From contig CAZKZP010000005.1 of NCBI GenBank assembly GCA_964557295.1, positions 1 to 64,000 on the forward strand: 64,000 nucleotides of DNA, written 5' to 3'. How positions within the stretch are numbered: the stretch's first letter is position 1; each line of letters begins with the position of its first letter. The notes under the pieces are model-generated. The model was given only the letters and a program-made list of their open reading frames with translations. It made no database searches and had not been told where the DNA came from. This document shows positions 33,891-42,679 of the stretch, in pieces. The position numbers were made by a program, and so were the translations under genes. The DNA is from JBFMHP01 sp964557295. Lineage in GTDB: Bacteria > Pseudomonadota > Gammaproteobacteria > RBG-16-57-12.

Positions 33891-34676
33891 CTATAAACCC
33901 TGGGCCTGACGGGTGACCGTCAGCTCCCGGTCGATGCGTTTGTAAAGGCTGTGCTCGGTTTGCCCTACCGGGATGTCGTAGGTGATATGAGAGCCGTAGG
34001 CGTTGGGGGCCTGCGGATCATTGCGCACCTTGTCGAACACCCACAGCCGCGTACCCAGATAAAAGCCTTCGCGCAGGTCGTGGGTGACCATGAAGATGTT
34101 GAGGCGGGTGTCGCGCCAGATGTCGATGATCAACTCGTGCATGTCGGCGCGGATGCCGGGGTCGAGCGCGCCGAATGGTTCATCGAGCAACAGCACCTTG
34201 GGCCGCTTGAGCAGGGCCTGGGCAATGGCCAGGCGCTGTTGCATCCCGCCGGAGATCTGGTGGGGATAGCGCTCGGCGGCATATTCGAGTCCCACCGTGC
34301 GCAGCATCGCGCGCGCCTGGTCCTGCGCGGCGGCCCTGGCCTTACCGAACAGCCGGCCCAGCAGCGGTGACTGCTCTAACTCGCGCACGACGAGCAGGTT
34401 CTCAAGCACGGTGAGATGCGGAAACACCGAGTAGCGCTGAAACACGATGCCGCGATCGGCATCCGGCTCATCGCGCAGCGGCACACCATCGATGCGGATA
34501 TCGCCCTTGCTGGGCTGCTCCACACCCAGCAGCATGCGCAGGAAGCTGGTCTTGCCGCAGCCGGAGGTGCCGACTATGGTGATGAACTCGCCCTGCGCCA
34601 CCCTCGCGTTGAGGCGCTCTAGCACCACGGCATCACCGTAACGCAGCCACACATTATTCACGTCGATGAAACTCAT
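33891..34676 (-). CDS. Guanidine-operon ABC transporter, ATP-binding protein
   Basis: A 261-aa ATPase of the NitT/TauT type: Walker A GTSGCGKT, Q-loop VFQRYSVFPHLTV, signature ISGGMQQRLAIAQ, Walker B VLLLDEPFGALDP and switch His in MVTHDLREG. ATG 34676 overlaps the stop of the permease gene (ATGA). Longer upstream frames lie inside the permease gene and are rejected. It energises uptake of the operon substrate, probably guanidine or a guanidinium-yielding compound. Confidence 0.9.
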   Translation of the reverse strand: MSFIDVNNVWLRYGDAVVLERLNARVAQGEFITIVGTSGCGKTSFLRMLLGVEQPSKGDIRIDGVPLRDEPDADRGIVFQRYSVFPHLTVLENLLVVRELEQSPLLGRLFGKARAAAQDQARAMLRTVGLEYAAERYPHQISGGMQQRLAIAQALLKRPKVLLLDEPFGALDPGIRADMHELIIDIWRDTRLNIFMVTHDLREGFYLGTRLWVFDKVRNDPQAPNAYGSHITYDIPVGQTEHSLYKRIDRELTVTRQAQGL

Positions 34677-35500
34677 GCGCGCCCGCCTCCGTTGCTGTGG
34701 AACCAGGGATAGCAGGCCAGTGACAGGCGCCGCAGCAGCCAGTCGGTGAGAAAGGCCAGCATCGTGATCCAGGCCACGTAGGGCAGGATCACGTCCATGT
34801 CGAGGTAACGACGCACAAGGAAGATGCGATATCCCAGGCCGTCCTGCGCGGCGATGGCCTCGGCGGCGATGAGAAACAGCCACGCCGCGCCCAGCGATAG
34901 GCGCACCGCCTCGATCAGCCGCGGCATGATCTGCGGCAGCACCACGCGCATGATCACCTGCCAGGAGCTGGCGCCCAGGGTCTGCGCCTTGATGAGCTGC
35001 TCGGCCGGCAACTCCAGGGCCTTGTTTTGCAGATCGCGGATGATAAACGGCGTGATGCCCAGCGCGATCAGCATCACCTTGGACAACTCACCCAAACCAA
35101 AGATGATGAACAGGATCGGCAGAATGGCTATCGGCGGGATCAGCGACCATACCGTGACGAACGGCGAAAGATGGGCGCGCGCCAGCGGCACTGCGCCATT
35201 GATCAAGCCCACCAGCAGGCCCACCAAGGCACTGACGCCCACACCGAGAAATAGCCGCTGCAGGCTGGCCCAGGTGTCGCCCCAGAACAGATACTCGCCG
35301 GTGCGCGCACTGGGCTCGAAGGCCATGCGGTGGATCGCCGCGCCAAAGTCACTGAAGGCAGGCATAAGTTTGTCGTCCGGGTTGAGCGCCAGACGCGCGT
35401 CGGAGGCGAACAGATACACCAGAAGCAGCACCACGAATGGCAGCGCCCCGAGCAGAAAGCTCGTGGTGTGATCTGGCTTGATATTGATGATGCGTTTCAT
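34673..35500 (-). CDS. Guanidine-operon ABC transporter, permease
   Basis: A 275-aa inner-membrane permease of the NitT/TauT type with about six helices and the EAA loop (ALGASSWQVIMRVVLPQIMP). ATG 35500 begins MKRIINIKPDHTTSFLLGAL, with the first helix at residues 14-32. The gap to the binding-protein gene is 76 nt. Its specificity for guanidine is inferred from operon context only. Confidence 0.9.
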   Translation of the reverse strand: MKRIINIKPDHTTSFLLGALPFVVLLLVYLFASDARLALNPDDKLMPAFSDFGAAIHRMAFEPSARTGEYLFWGDTWASLQRLFLGVGVSALVGLLVGLINGAVPLARAHLSPFVTVWSLIPPIAILPILFIIFGLGELSKVMLIALGITPFIIRDLQNKALELPAEQLIKAQTLGASSWQVIMRVVLPQIMPRLIEAVRLSLGAAWLFLIAAEAIAAQDGLGYRIFLVRRYLDMDVILPYVAWITMLAFLTDWLLRRLSLACYPWFHSNGGGRA

Positions 35501-35576
35501 CGTTTGCCTGCTTGCTGCGCCCTCCCCGCATTGGGAGTGCGTGATTGCCATTTGGTTTGTAGCGTTCTGCATGCTG

Positions 35577-36626
35577 TCAGAGCTTGCCCTGCGCGGCCTG
35601 CGCCATGTAGCTCGGATCAAAACGCAACTTGATATTGGCCTTGTTGCCATAGACACCGGCCGGGGTTTCGATGCCGATGAACTTGGCATCCGGCGCGCCC
35701 TCACCGAGCAGCCCGTGGGCGAAGCTGAACTCGGCGACGTACTGCATGGTGGTCTTCAATTTCGGGCTCTGGGTGAAGCTCACGGCAGCGGCGGCCTGGT
35801 AGAACATCTCGGTGGTCGCCAGTTGCGCCTCGAAGCCCTTAAGGTCGGTACCAGATGCCTTGGCCATCGTGGTGCGCGCGGCCACCGCCTTCTTATCCTT
35901 GCCCTGCATGGTTTGCATGATTTCATACCAGGCGCCGGTCAGCGCCTTGCCGAATTTGGGGTTGTCGTGCAGGGTCTTGGTGTTGACCACCATCAGGTCG
36001 ATGATCTCACCCGGGATCTGACTCGAATTGAACACCTCGTGGCTGTCGGGCATGGCCTTGATCTCGCTCAAGAGCGGGTTCCAGGTGGTCACGGCGGTGA
36101 CATCCGGCGTGCCATAGATGCCCACCATGTCGGCATCGGAGGTGTTGACTACGCTGATGTCCTTTTCGGCCAGACCGATAGTGCCCAGGGCGCGCGCCAG
36201 CAGATAGTGCGAGACGCTCAACTCCACGAGGTTGACTTTCTGGCCCTTGATGTCCTTCAACGCCTTCTTGCCCTTGAGCACGACACCGTCATTGCCGTTG
36301 GAAAAATCGCCGACGATGAGCGCGGTGGAATCCACACCACCGGCGGCGGGAATGGTGAGCGCATCCATGTTGGTCATGGTGCAGCCATCGAAACCACCGG
36401 CGGTGTATTGATTGATCGACTCGACATAGTCATTGATCTGCACCACCTCGATGGTGATGCCATACTTGTCAGCCCACTTCTTGACGATGCCGGCCTGGGC
36501 GCCGTAATCCCACGGCATCCAGCCGACATAGATCGACCAGCAAACCTTGAAGTGGTCCTTGGCCTGCGCAGTGGTGGAGAGGGTGACAAGCGCTAATGCG
36601 CAGATGAGTTTGAACAGGGATTTCAT
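35577..36626 (-). CDS. Guanidine-operon ABC transporter, periplasmic substrate-binding protein
   Basis: A 349-aa binding protein of the NitT/TauT class with signal peptide (FKLICALALVTLSTTAQA). The mature start FKVCWSIYVGWMPWDYGAQA is typical of the SBP found with urea-carboxylase clusters. Aromatic and acidic residues in this first strand are expected to contact a small cation. GGAGG lies 6 nt before ATG. It is the first gene after the guanidine-I riboswitch. Confidence 0.9.
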   Translation of the reverse strand: MKSLFKLICALALVTLSTTAQAKDHFKVCWSIYVGWMPWDYGAQAGIVKKWADKYGITIEVVQINDYVESINQYTAGGFDGCTMTNMDALTIPAAGGVDSTALIVGDFSNGNDGVVLKGKKALKDIKGQKVNLVELSVSHYLLARALGTIGLAEKDISVVNTSDADMVGIYGTPDVTAVTTWNPLLSEIKAMPDSHEVFNSSQIPGEIIDLMVVNTKTLHDNPKFGKALTGAWYEIMQTMQGKDKKAVAARTTMAKASGTDLKGFEAQLATTEMFYQAAAAVSFTQSPKLKTTMQYVAEFSFAHGLLGEGAPDAKFIGIETPAGVYGNKANIKLRFDPSYMAQAAQGKL

Positions 36627-36672
36627 CGATACCTCCAGCTCAGCGGATTACACGGTTTCAGTTGGCATAAAA

Positions 36673-36702
36673 GAGATCAACGCGCGGTTGCTGTGTGATC
36701 TC
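36673..36702 (-). terminator. Riboswitch-controlled intrinsic terminator
   Basis: On the minus strand GAGATCA and TGATCTC pair around 16 nt and are followed by TTTTATG. The upstream arm overlaps the last bases of the aptamer (GGGAGATC), so formation of aptamer and terminator are mutually exclusive. Ligand binding would therefore permit read-through. Confidence 0.8.
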
Positions 36703-36797
36703 CCGGGCTTTTATCCCGCCGTGTAACCTGTTGCGGAACACCGCTGCAGGTCGATGGCTCTCGGTCCAGACGCCGTGAGGCCGGAACCCTAGCCATC
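36699..36797 (-). promoter_or_regulatory. Guanidine-I riboswitch (ykkC class)
   Basis: The minus strand carries the conserved blocks in order: GCTAGGGTTCCGG, then CTGGACCGAGAGCC, a variable hairpin GCGGTGTTCCGC, and ACACGGCGGGATAAAAGCCC followed by GGGAGA. These match the ykkC/guanidine-I consensus (AGGGUUCCG, GGUCCGAGAG, ACGGCGGGAUAAAAGCCCGGGAGA) almost without change. The first gene starts 73 nt beyond the aptamer, after a terminator. The class senses free guanidinium and turns genes on. This decides the substrate of the downstream carboxylase operon. Confidence 0.95.
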
Positions 36798-36858
36798 CAT
36801 TTCTTTTTCATCATTGGCAGCGCCGCCGATGACAGCTCTTATGCATTGCCATGGTAAA

Positions 36859-36873
36859 GCACGGATTGTGCCA
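36859..36873 (-). promoter_or_regulatory. Sigma-54 promoter of guanidine operon with NtrC-like sites
   Basis: On the minus strand TGGCACAATCCGTGC: a perfect -24 box, N5, and a -12 box with conserved GC. The predicted start near 36847 is about 50 nt before the aptamer. Upstream lie TGCACC (36915-36920, followed by GCATTCGCGCA) and TGGTGCA (36955-36961), NtrC-type half sites at 42-88 bp from the -24 box. Confidence 0.6.
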
Positions 36874-36969
36874 GATCCCGGAAACGAACTAACAGGCACT
36901 TACGTTCGAAAACGTGCACCGCATTCGCGCATGCGCGCGCAAACCGCATTCGTTTGGTGCAAGGCATGG

Positions 36970-37668
36970 TCATACCGTCAAGTATTGGCGAACCAATCCT
37001 TCGTCCAGATCATCCATCGCGCCTTGCGCCACAGCGCGGCCGCGATCCAGGATAGTGAACCGGTCGCCGATGCGGCGCGCGAAAGGTAGTTTTTGTTCAA
37101 CCAACAATACCGTCAGGCCACTCTCTTGGTTGAGCTTCAGGATGACATCGCCGATTTGCTGCACGATGTTGGGTTGAATCCCTTCGGTCGGCTCATCGAG
37201 GATCAGCAACCTGGGATCGAGCACCAAGGCGCGGCCGATCGCCAACTGCTGTTGCTGCCCCCCGGAAAGATCGCCTCCGCGTCGCTGGCGCATTTCGTAC
37301 AGCACCGGAAAAAGTTCGTAGATCTTCTCGGGGATCTTGCGCGTCCTGTCTCGCCGCGCTGACAGGCCGATCTTGAGATTTTCCTCCACAGTGAGCTGTG
37401 CAAAGATCTCGCGACCTTGCGGCACATAACCGATACCGATGCGCGCGCGTTGTTCGGGGCTTAGTTGCTCCAGGTTGTGCGTTTCGTCGAAACGCATGCT
37501 TCCGCCACGCACCGGCAGCAGCCCCATGATCGCCTTGAGCAACGTCGTCTTGCCCACGCCGTTGCGGCCCATCAGGCATACGCAGGCGCCGCGGGGTAGT
37601 TCGAAGTCGATATCCCAAAGGGCATGGCTTTCGCCGTAATATTGATTGAGCCCCTCGATCTTCAACAT
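36970..37668 (-). CDS. urtE: Urea ABC transporter, ATP-binding protein UrtE
   Basis: A 232-aa LivF-type ATPase with Walker A GRNGVGKTT, the UrtE-typical NQYYGESHALWDIDFE start, signature DLSGGQQQQLAIGRAL and LLILDEPTEGIQPNIVQQIG. It overlaps urtD by 7 nt and is the last gene of the urt cluster. With UrtABCD it forms the high-affinity urea importer. It ends 96 nt upstream of the guanidine operon's -24 box, so the two operons abut head-to-tail. Confidence 0.93.
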   Translation of the reverse strand: MLKIEGLNQYYGESHALWDIDFELPRGACVCLMGRNGVGKTTLLKAIMGLLPVRGGSMRFDETHNLEQLSPEQRARIGIGYVPQGREIFAQLTVEENLKIGLSARRDRTRKIPEKIYELFPVLYEMRQRRGGDLSGGQQQQLAIGRALVLDPRLLILDEPTEGIQPNIVQQIGDVILKLNQESGLTVLLVEQKLPFARRIGDRFTILDRGRAVAQGAMDDLDEGLVRQYLTV

Positions 37669-38447
37669 ACCGCCTCTCCCAGGTACACCTCGATGACACG
37701 CGGATCGTTCTGCACCTGATCCATCGAACCCTCTGCCAGCACATGTCCCTCGTGCAACACGGTCACAATTCGGGCAATCGACCGCACAAACTCCATATCG
37801 TGTTCGACCACGACCACCGAGTGCTTGCCCGCCAGGCTAGTCAGCAGTTCCGCGGTCCGCTCTGTCTCCTGATGGGTCATCCCGGCAATCGGCTCATCCA
37901 CCAAAAGGACTCGCGGGTTCTGAATCACCAGCATACCGATCTCCAGCCACTGTTTCTGTCCGTGAGAAAGCCGGGCCGCGCGCAAATCACGCTCTTCCCG
38001 CAAATTGATAATGCCCAGCACTTCGTCGATATGATCGCGCTGCTCACCGCTGAGCGAAAAAAATAGGCTGGCCATGACACCCTTATCCGCCGCCATCGCC
38101 AGCTCAAGATTTTCGACCACCGTATGTTCAGGAAAAACGGTCGGCTTTTGGAACTTCCGTCCAATGCCAGCGGAGGCAATCTCATGTTCACTCATTTTGG
38201 TGAGATCCATGGTCTGACCGAAGTAGACCAACCCCGAATCAGGTCGTGTCTTACCGGTGATGATATCCATCATGGTAGTTTTACCGGCACCGTTGGGGCC
38301 GATGATGCAACGCAGCTCGCCGTCATCAATGGTGAGATTGAGATCTTTTATCGCCCTGAAGCCATCGAAACTGACGTTCACTCCTTCGAGATACAGGATC
38401 GGGCCATGGCTGACATCCACCTCGCCGGGACGTAGGAGACGTGTCAT
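37662..38447 (-). CDS. urtD: Urea ABC transporter, ATP-binding protein UrtD
   Basis: A 261-aa LivG-type ATPase: LEGVNVSFDGFRAIKDLNL, Walker A GPNGAGKTT, signature LSHGQKQWLEIGMLV (the HGQKQ variant typical of UrtD), Walker B VLLVDEPIAGMT and the switch VVEHDMEFV. It overlaps urtC by 1 nt and urtE by 7 nt, a tightly packed operon. Confidence 0.93.
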   Translation of the reverse strand: MTRLLRPGEVDVSHGPILYLEGVNVSFDGFRAIKDLNLTIDDGELRCIIGPNGAGKTTMMDIITGKTRPDSGLVYFGQTMDLTKMSEHEIASAGIGRKFQKPTVFPEHTVVENLELAMAADKGVMASLFFSLSGEQRDHIDEVLGIINLREERDLRAARLSHGQKQWLEIGMLVIQNPRVLLVDEPIAGMTHQETERTAELLTSLAGKHSVVVVEHDMEFVRSIARIVTVLHEGHVLAEGSMDQVQNDPRVIEVYLGEAVC

Positions 38448-39598
38448 TAGCCCGCCTCCCCTCGGCCAGCTCGACGATTAGCCAGCGCATTCTCCTTGAC
38501 CTGATCAAACAACCCGACCAGGCCCTTGGGCAAAAAAATCGTGACAATGATAAACAGAGCGCCAAGAAAGAAGAGCCAGACCTCGGGCGCAAACCCGGTA
38601 AAAAATGTTTTGGCGTAATTGACCACAACGGCGCCCAACACCGCGCCAAACAGCGAACCGCGTCCGCCAACGGCCACCCACACTACCAGCTCGATGGAAT
38701 TGAGCGGAGAAAATTCGCTCGGATTAATAATGCCCACCTGCGGCACATACAAAGCCCCTGCAACACCGGCTAGAACCGCCGAAAACGTAAAGATCCAAAG
38801 CTTGTAGGACTCTACACGATAGCCGCAAAAGCGGGCGCGCGACTCGGCATCGCGAATAGCCACCACCACCCTGCCCATCTTGGACCGCACAATGAAGCTG
38901 GAGAGTAGATAACCGGCCGCCAGAACCGCGCAAGTGATGACAAATAAGGCGACACGCGTAGTGTCCTCATGCAAGGCGAAGCCGAGAATATCCTTAAAAT
39001 CGGTTAATCCATTATTGCCGCCAAACCCCATCTCGTTGCGAAAAAAGGCCAGCATCAAGGCATAGGTCAACGCCTGGGTAATGATGGATAGATATACTCC
39101 AGTTACGCGTGATCGGAAGGCGAGATATCCGAAGACATAGGCCAGTATCCCCGGCACCAGCAAGACCATTACTATGGCAAACCAGAATTGGTCGAATCCA
39201 TACCAATACCACGGCAGCGCCTCCCAGTTGAGGAACACCATAAAATCGGGAAGTTCGGGATGGCCATAGACGCCCCGCTCTCCGATCTGGCGCATCAAAT
39301 ACATGCCCATTGCGTAACCACCCAAGGCGAAAAACGCCGCATGCCCCAAGCTCAGAATTCCGCAATAACCCCAGACCAGATCAAGCGCGATTGCCAAAAG
39401 CGCAAAGCAGAGATACTTGCCGAGCAGCGTCACGGTATACGTGGAGAGATGAAGCGGCGCGCCCTCAGGTACCGCCAAATTGAGTATCGGCACCGCAATT
39501 GCCAGCGCCAGCAAGATCTGCAGCAAAATGCGCCCGCCCCGGTCGCTGCGATAGAGTCGAACCAAGATGCCGTCATATTGACTTGGAGAGGCGTTCAT
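38447..39598 (-). CDS. urtC: Urea ABC transporter, permease UrtC
   Basis: A 383-aa LivM-type permease with about ten helices and the UrtC-typical WGYCGILSLGHAAFFALGGY and NNGLTDFKDILGF segments. ATG 39598 is 1 nt past the urtB stop codon. A longer frame start has no ribosome site. Confidence 0.93.
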   Translation of the reverse strand: MNASPSQYDGILVRLYRSDRGGRILLQILLALAIAVPILNLAVPEGAPLHLSTYTVTLLGKYLCFALLAIALDLVWGYCGILSLGHAAFFALGGYAMGMYLMRQIGERGVYGHPELPDFMVFLNWEALPWYWYGFDQFWFAIVMVLLVPGILAYVFGYLAFRSRVTGVYLSIITQALTYALMLAFFRNEMGFGGNNGLTDFKDILGFALHEDTTRVALFVITCAVLAAGYLLSSFIVRSKMGRVVVAIRDAESRARFCGYRVESYKLWIFTFSAVLAGVAGALYVPQVGIINPSEFSPLNSIELVVWVAVGGRGSLFGAVLGAVVVNYAKTFFTGFAPEVWLFFLGALFIIVTIFLPKGLVGLFDQVKENALANRRAGRGEAG

Positions 39599-39599
39599 C

Positions 39600-41198
39600 T
39601 CAGCTCTCCACCGCACGCCCGCGCTGCGGGAACAGGCCGCGCGGCCGCTTTTGAATAAACAGAATGATCAGCACCAGCAGCAGTATCTTCGCCAACACCG
39701 CGCCTACCCACGGCTCCATCAGCTTGTTGAATACCCCAAGCGACATCGCCGCGACGAACGTGCCCCACAGATTGCCGACCCCCCCGAGCACGACCACCAG
39801 AAAACTGTCGATGATGTACGCCTGCCCCAAATTCGGTCCGACATTGGTCAGCTGACTCAGCGCCACACCTGCCACCCCAGCGATGCCTGAACCCAAACCG
39901 AAGGTCATGGCGTCGACCCACCCTGAACGCACACCCATAGCCTGCGCCATCTGACGATTTTGCGAAACTGCGCGCACCTTAAGGCCAAGCGCTGTGCGCT
40001 TGAGGATCAGCAACAACGCGGCGAACACGAACAAACTGAAGATGATGATATAGAGCCGATTGTATGTAAGCGACAGCGCCGGATTGATCTCCCAGGAGCC
40101 GCTCATCCAGGATGGCGTGGCCACCGAGCGGTTGAGGGGTGAAAAGATGGTGCGCACGGCCTGTTGTAAAATCAAACTGATCCCAAATGTCGCCAGCAGT
40201 GTTTCCAGAGGCCTGCCATATAGAAATCGAATCACGCCGCGTTCTATGCCAATGCCAACCAGTCCGGCAACGATAAAGGCCAACGGCACCGCGACAAACA
40301 GCGAATAGTCGATAGTATTTGGCATCAAAAGTTGTACGACATACGTGGTATAGGCGCCTATCATCATCAATTCGCCGTGCGCCATATTGATCACCCCCAT
40401 GACACCGAAGGTAATGGCAAGTCCAATGGCCGACAGCAGCAACACCGAGCCGAGACTCAAACCGAAAAAGACAGTCTCAGCGGAGGAGTACAGATTAAGA
40501 CGCCCTTCGATCTGCGCAATCGCGCGATTAGCCGCTTGACGAACCTCGCCATCGCCCTCATCTCGCACTTGCTTGAGGCGAGCGAGCGCTGCGGGCTCGA
40601 GCGAACCGGATAGTTTTGAAACTGCGCCAAGCTGCCGCGCCTTATCGCCCGAACCTGCTTCAACCAGCGCGATGGCGATTTCCATGAGTGAACGAATCTC
40701 GAAATCACTCTCCGCCGCAAGCAATACCCGCACCTGCTCTGCCTGCGTCTCATCCATGTTTCCTATCAACTCCTTGACCGCGGCTCGGCGTACCGTCCTA
40801 TCATTGCTGTTCAAACTTAGTCGCGCAATTGCGGCACGCAACTGCTCGCGCAATGTATTGTTCAGCGTAAATTTCTTCAGCTCGCCTTTTCCAACGACAC
40901 CTGCTTGCTCGCCAGTCAATGCATCGCGTATTACGACGCCTGTATCACTAACTGAACCTAAGACCGGACGACCGCCATCTTTTAAATAGTACAGATCGCC
41001 CGCGAGCATTGCCTTGAGCAAGGCCAATATTGCGTCATCTGACGAAGACCCCAGCTCCCCGATCAACGCCGCCTTGACATCGAATTCCGCATCACGCAAC
41101 TCAGTCAGGAGTGTAGCGGCATCCCGCTGGGCATGGACACAGAACGGAAGCAGAAACAACACGCAAAAAATATATATCTTCGTTTGCATTCCACACAT
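39600..41198 (-). CDS. urtB: Urea ABC transporter, permease UrtB (long form)
   Basis: A 532-aa protein with signal-like N-terminus (KIYIFCVLFLLPFCVHA), a roughly 220-residue periplasmic HEAT-like helical domain (ELRDAEFDVKAALIGELGSS, MDETQAEQVRVLLAA), then the LivH-type permease from about residue 235 (FGVMGVINMAHGELMMIGAY, ETLLATFGISLILQQAVRTI). The extra N-terminal domain is typical of proteobacterial UrtB. Two close ATGs (41198, 41189) are possible. Confidence 0.92.
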   Translation of the reverse strand: MCGMQTKIYIFCVLFLLPFCVHAQRDAATLLTELRDAEFDVKAALIGELGSSSDDAILALLKAMLAGDLYYLKDGGRPVLGSVSDTGVVIRDALTGEQAGVVGKGELKKFTLNNTLREQLRAAIARLSLNSNDRTVRRAAVKELIGNMDETQAEQVRVLLAAESDFEIRSLMEIAIALVEAGSGDKARQLGAVSKLSGSLEPAALARLKQVRDEGDGEVRQAANRAIAQIEGRLNLYSSAETVFFGLSLGSVLLLSAIGLAITFGVMGVINMAHGELMMIGAYTTYVVQLLMPNTIDYSLFVAVPLAFIVAGLVGIGIERGVIRFLYGRPLETLLATFGISLILQQAVRTIFSPLNRSVATPSWMSGSWEINPALSLTYNRLYIIIFSLFVFAALLLILKRTALGLKVRAVSQNRQMAQAMGVRSGWVDAMTFGLGSGIAGVAGVALSQLTNVGPNLGQAYIIDSFLVVVLGGVGNLWGTFVAAMSLGVFNKLMEPWVGAVLAKILLLVLIILFIQKRPRGLFPQRGRAVES

Positions 41199-41242
41199 CC
41201 AGACCGCCCGATTAAGCACGAATGAAACCGTTAGGGGAAAAG

Positions 41243-41266
41243 CGGGAGGACAAAAGCGCCCTCCCG
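41243..41266 (-). terminator. Intercistronic hairpin after urtA
   Basis: On the minus strand CGGGAGG and CCTCCCG pair around a 10-nt loop and are followed by CTTTTCCCC. It lies between urtA and urtB and should make a partial terminator or stabiliser that lets the binding protein exceed the membrane subunits. Confidence 0.65.
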
Positions 41267-41277
41267 TGAGGTGTCCG

Positions 41278-42570
41278 TTACTTATAGTTCTGCCCGGAAC
41301 ACTTCTTGGTTTTGGTATTGTAATTACCGCACTTGAGATTAACCCAATCGGCGGCAATGTCCTTGCTTCCCGGCAAATAATCCGACCACGCATCACCAGC
41401 GACCAGTCCACTGGTCTTCCACACAGTTTCGAATTGACCGTCATCCTGAATCTCGCCGATCAAAACCGGTTTGGAGATATGGTGATTGGGCAGCATTTCC
41501 GCGACACCACCCGACAGGTTCGGGACCTTAACACCCACGATGGCGTCGATGACCTTATCCGGGTCCGTGCTCTTGGCTTTTTCGACCGCCTTCACCCACA
41601 TATTGAAGCCAATGTAGTGCGCTTCCATCGGATCATTGGTGACGCGTTCTTTGTTCTTGATGAATGCATGCCATTTCTTGATGAACTCGTCGTTTTCCTT
41701 GGCTTCCACGCTCATGAAATAGTTCCAGGCGGCAAGGTGTCCGACCAGCGGCTTGGTATCGATGCCGGACAGTTCCTCCTCGCCCACCGAGAACGCAACT
41801 ACAGGGATATCCGACGCCTTGATGCCTTGGTTGCCCAGCTCCTTGTAGAAAGGAACATTGGCGTCACCGTTGATCGTGGAAACCACAGCCGTCTTCTTGC
41901 CAGATGACCCGAATTTCTTGATATCGGAGACAATGCTCTGCCAGTCGGAATGGCCAAACGGCGTGTAGCTGATCATGATGTCCTTGTCGGACACGCCTTT
42001 AGCCTTCAGATACGCCTCGAGAATCTTGTTGGTCGTGCGCGGATAGACATAGTCGGTGCCCGCCAGCACCCAGCGCTGTACCTTGAGGTCGTTCATCAGA
42101 TAATCAACCGCAGGAATCGCTTGCTGATTTGGGGATGCGCCGGTGTAAAAGACATTCCTAGAAGATTCCTCGCCTTCGTATTGCACGGGATAAAACAGCA
42201 CACCGTTGAGTTCCTCGACCACCGGCAACACTGATTTGCGCGATACCGAAGTCCAGCAACCGAATATCGCCGCGACTTTGTCCTTGGTCAGAAGCCCGCG
42301 GGTTTTTTCGGCAAACAGCGGCCAATTGGAGGCGGGGTCGACGACGACCGCTTCGAGCTTCTTCCCAAGCAAGCCACCCGCCTTGTTCTGCTCCTCTATC
42401 AGCATCAGCATAGTGTCTTTCAGCGTGGTTTCGCTGATTGCCATGGTTCCAGAAAGCGAATGCAAAATTCCGACCTTGATAGTGTCGGAGGCCAACGCCA
42501 TCTGCGCCGACACACTGAGCGCCGCGCCTGTCAACAACATAAAAAACTTTTTGGTGAATTTATGCTTCAT
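41278..42570 (-). CDS. urtA: Urea ABC transporter, substrate-binding protein UrtA
   Basis: A 430-aa periplasmic protein with signal peptide (KFFMLLTGAALSVSAQMALA). UrtA-specific segments are KVGILHSLSGTMAISETTLK, FGCWTSVSRKSVLPVVEE, FYPVQYEGEESSRNVFYTGA and NGDANVPFYKEL. It binds urea with high affinity. It is the second gene of the torF-urt transcription unit. Confidence 0.95.
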   Translation of the reverse strand: MKHKFTKKFFMLLTGAALSVSAQMALASDTIKVGILHSLSGTMAISETTLKDTMLMLIEEQNKAGGLLGKKLEAVVVDPASNWPLFAEKTRGLLTKDKVAAIFGCWTSVSRKSVLPVVEELNGVLFYPVQYEGEESSRNVFYTGASPNQQAIPAVDYLMNDLKVQRWVLAGTDYVYPRTTNKILEAYLKAKGVSDKDIMISYTPFGHSDWQSIVSDIKKFGSSGKKTAVVSTINGDANVPFYKELGNQGIKASDIPVVAFSVGEEELSGIDTKPLVGHLAAWNYFMSVEAKENDEFIKKWHAFIKNKERVTNDPMEAHYIGFNMWVKAVEKAKSTDPDKVIDAIVGVKVPNLSGGVAEMLPNHHISKPVLIGEIQDDGQFETVWKTSGLVAGDAWSDYLPGSKDIAADWVNLKCGNYNTKTKKCSGQNYK

Positions 42571-42647
42571 CGTGTTTGTCTCCGTTAGTAAATGAGGATC
42601 AACCAGTCCAAAAGGCTGGTCAGCAATAGTCGTTGCGGGTCTAGACA

Positions 42648-42671
42648 AAGCCGGTCATCCATGACCGGCTT
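42648..42671 (-). terminator. Hairpin between torF-type porin and urtA
   Basis: AAGCCGGTCAT and ATGACCGGCTT form an 11-bp stem with a 2-nt loop just after the porin stop codon. It acts as an attenuator or stabiliser between the first and second gene. Confidence 0.6.
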
Positions 42672-42679
42672 GCATCGTT

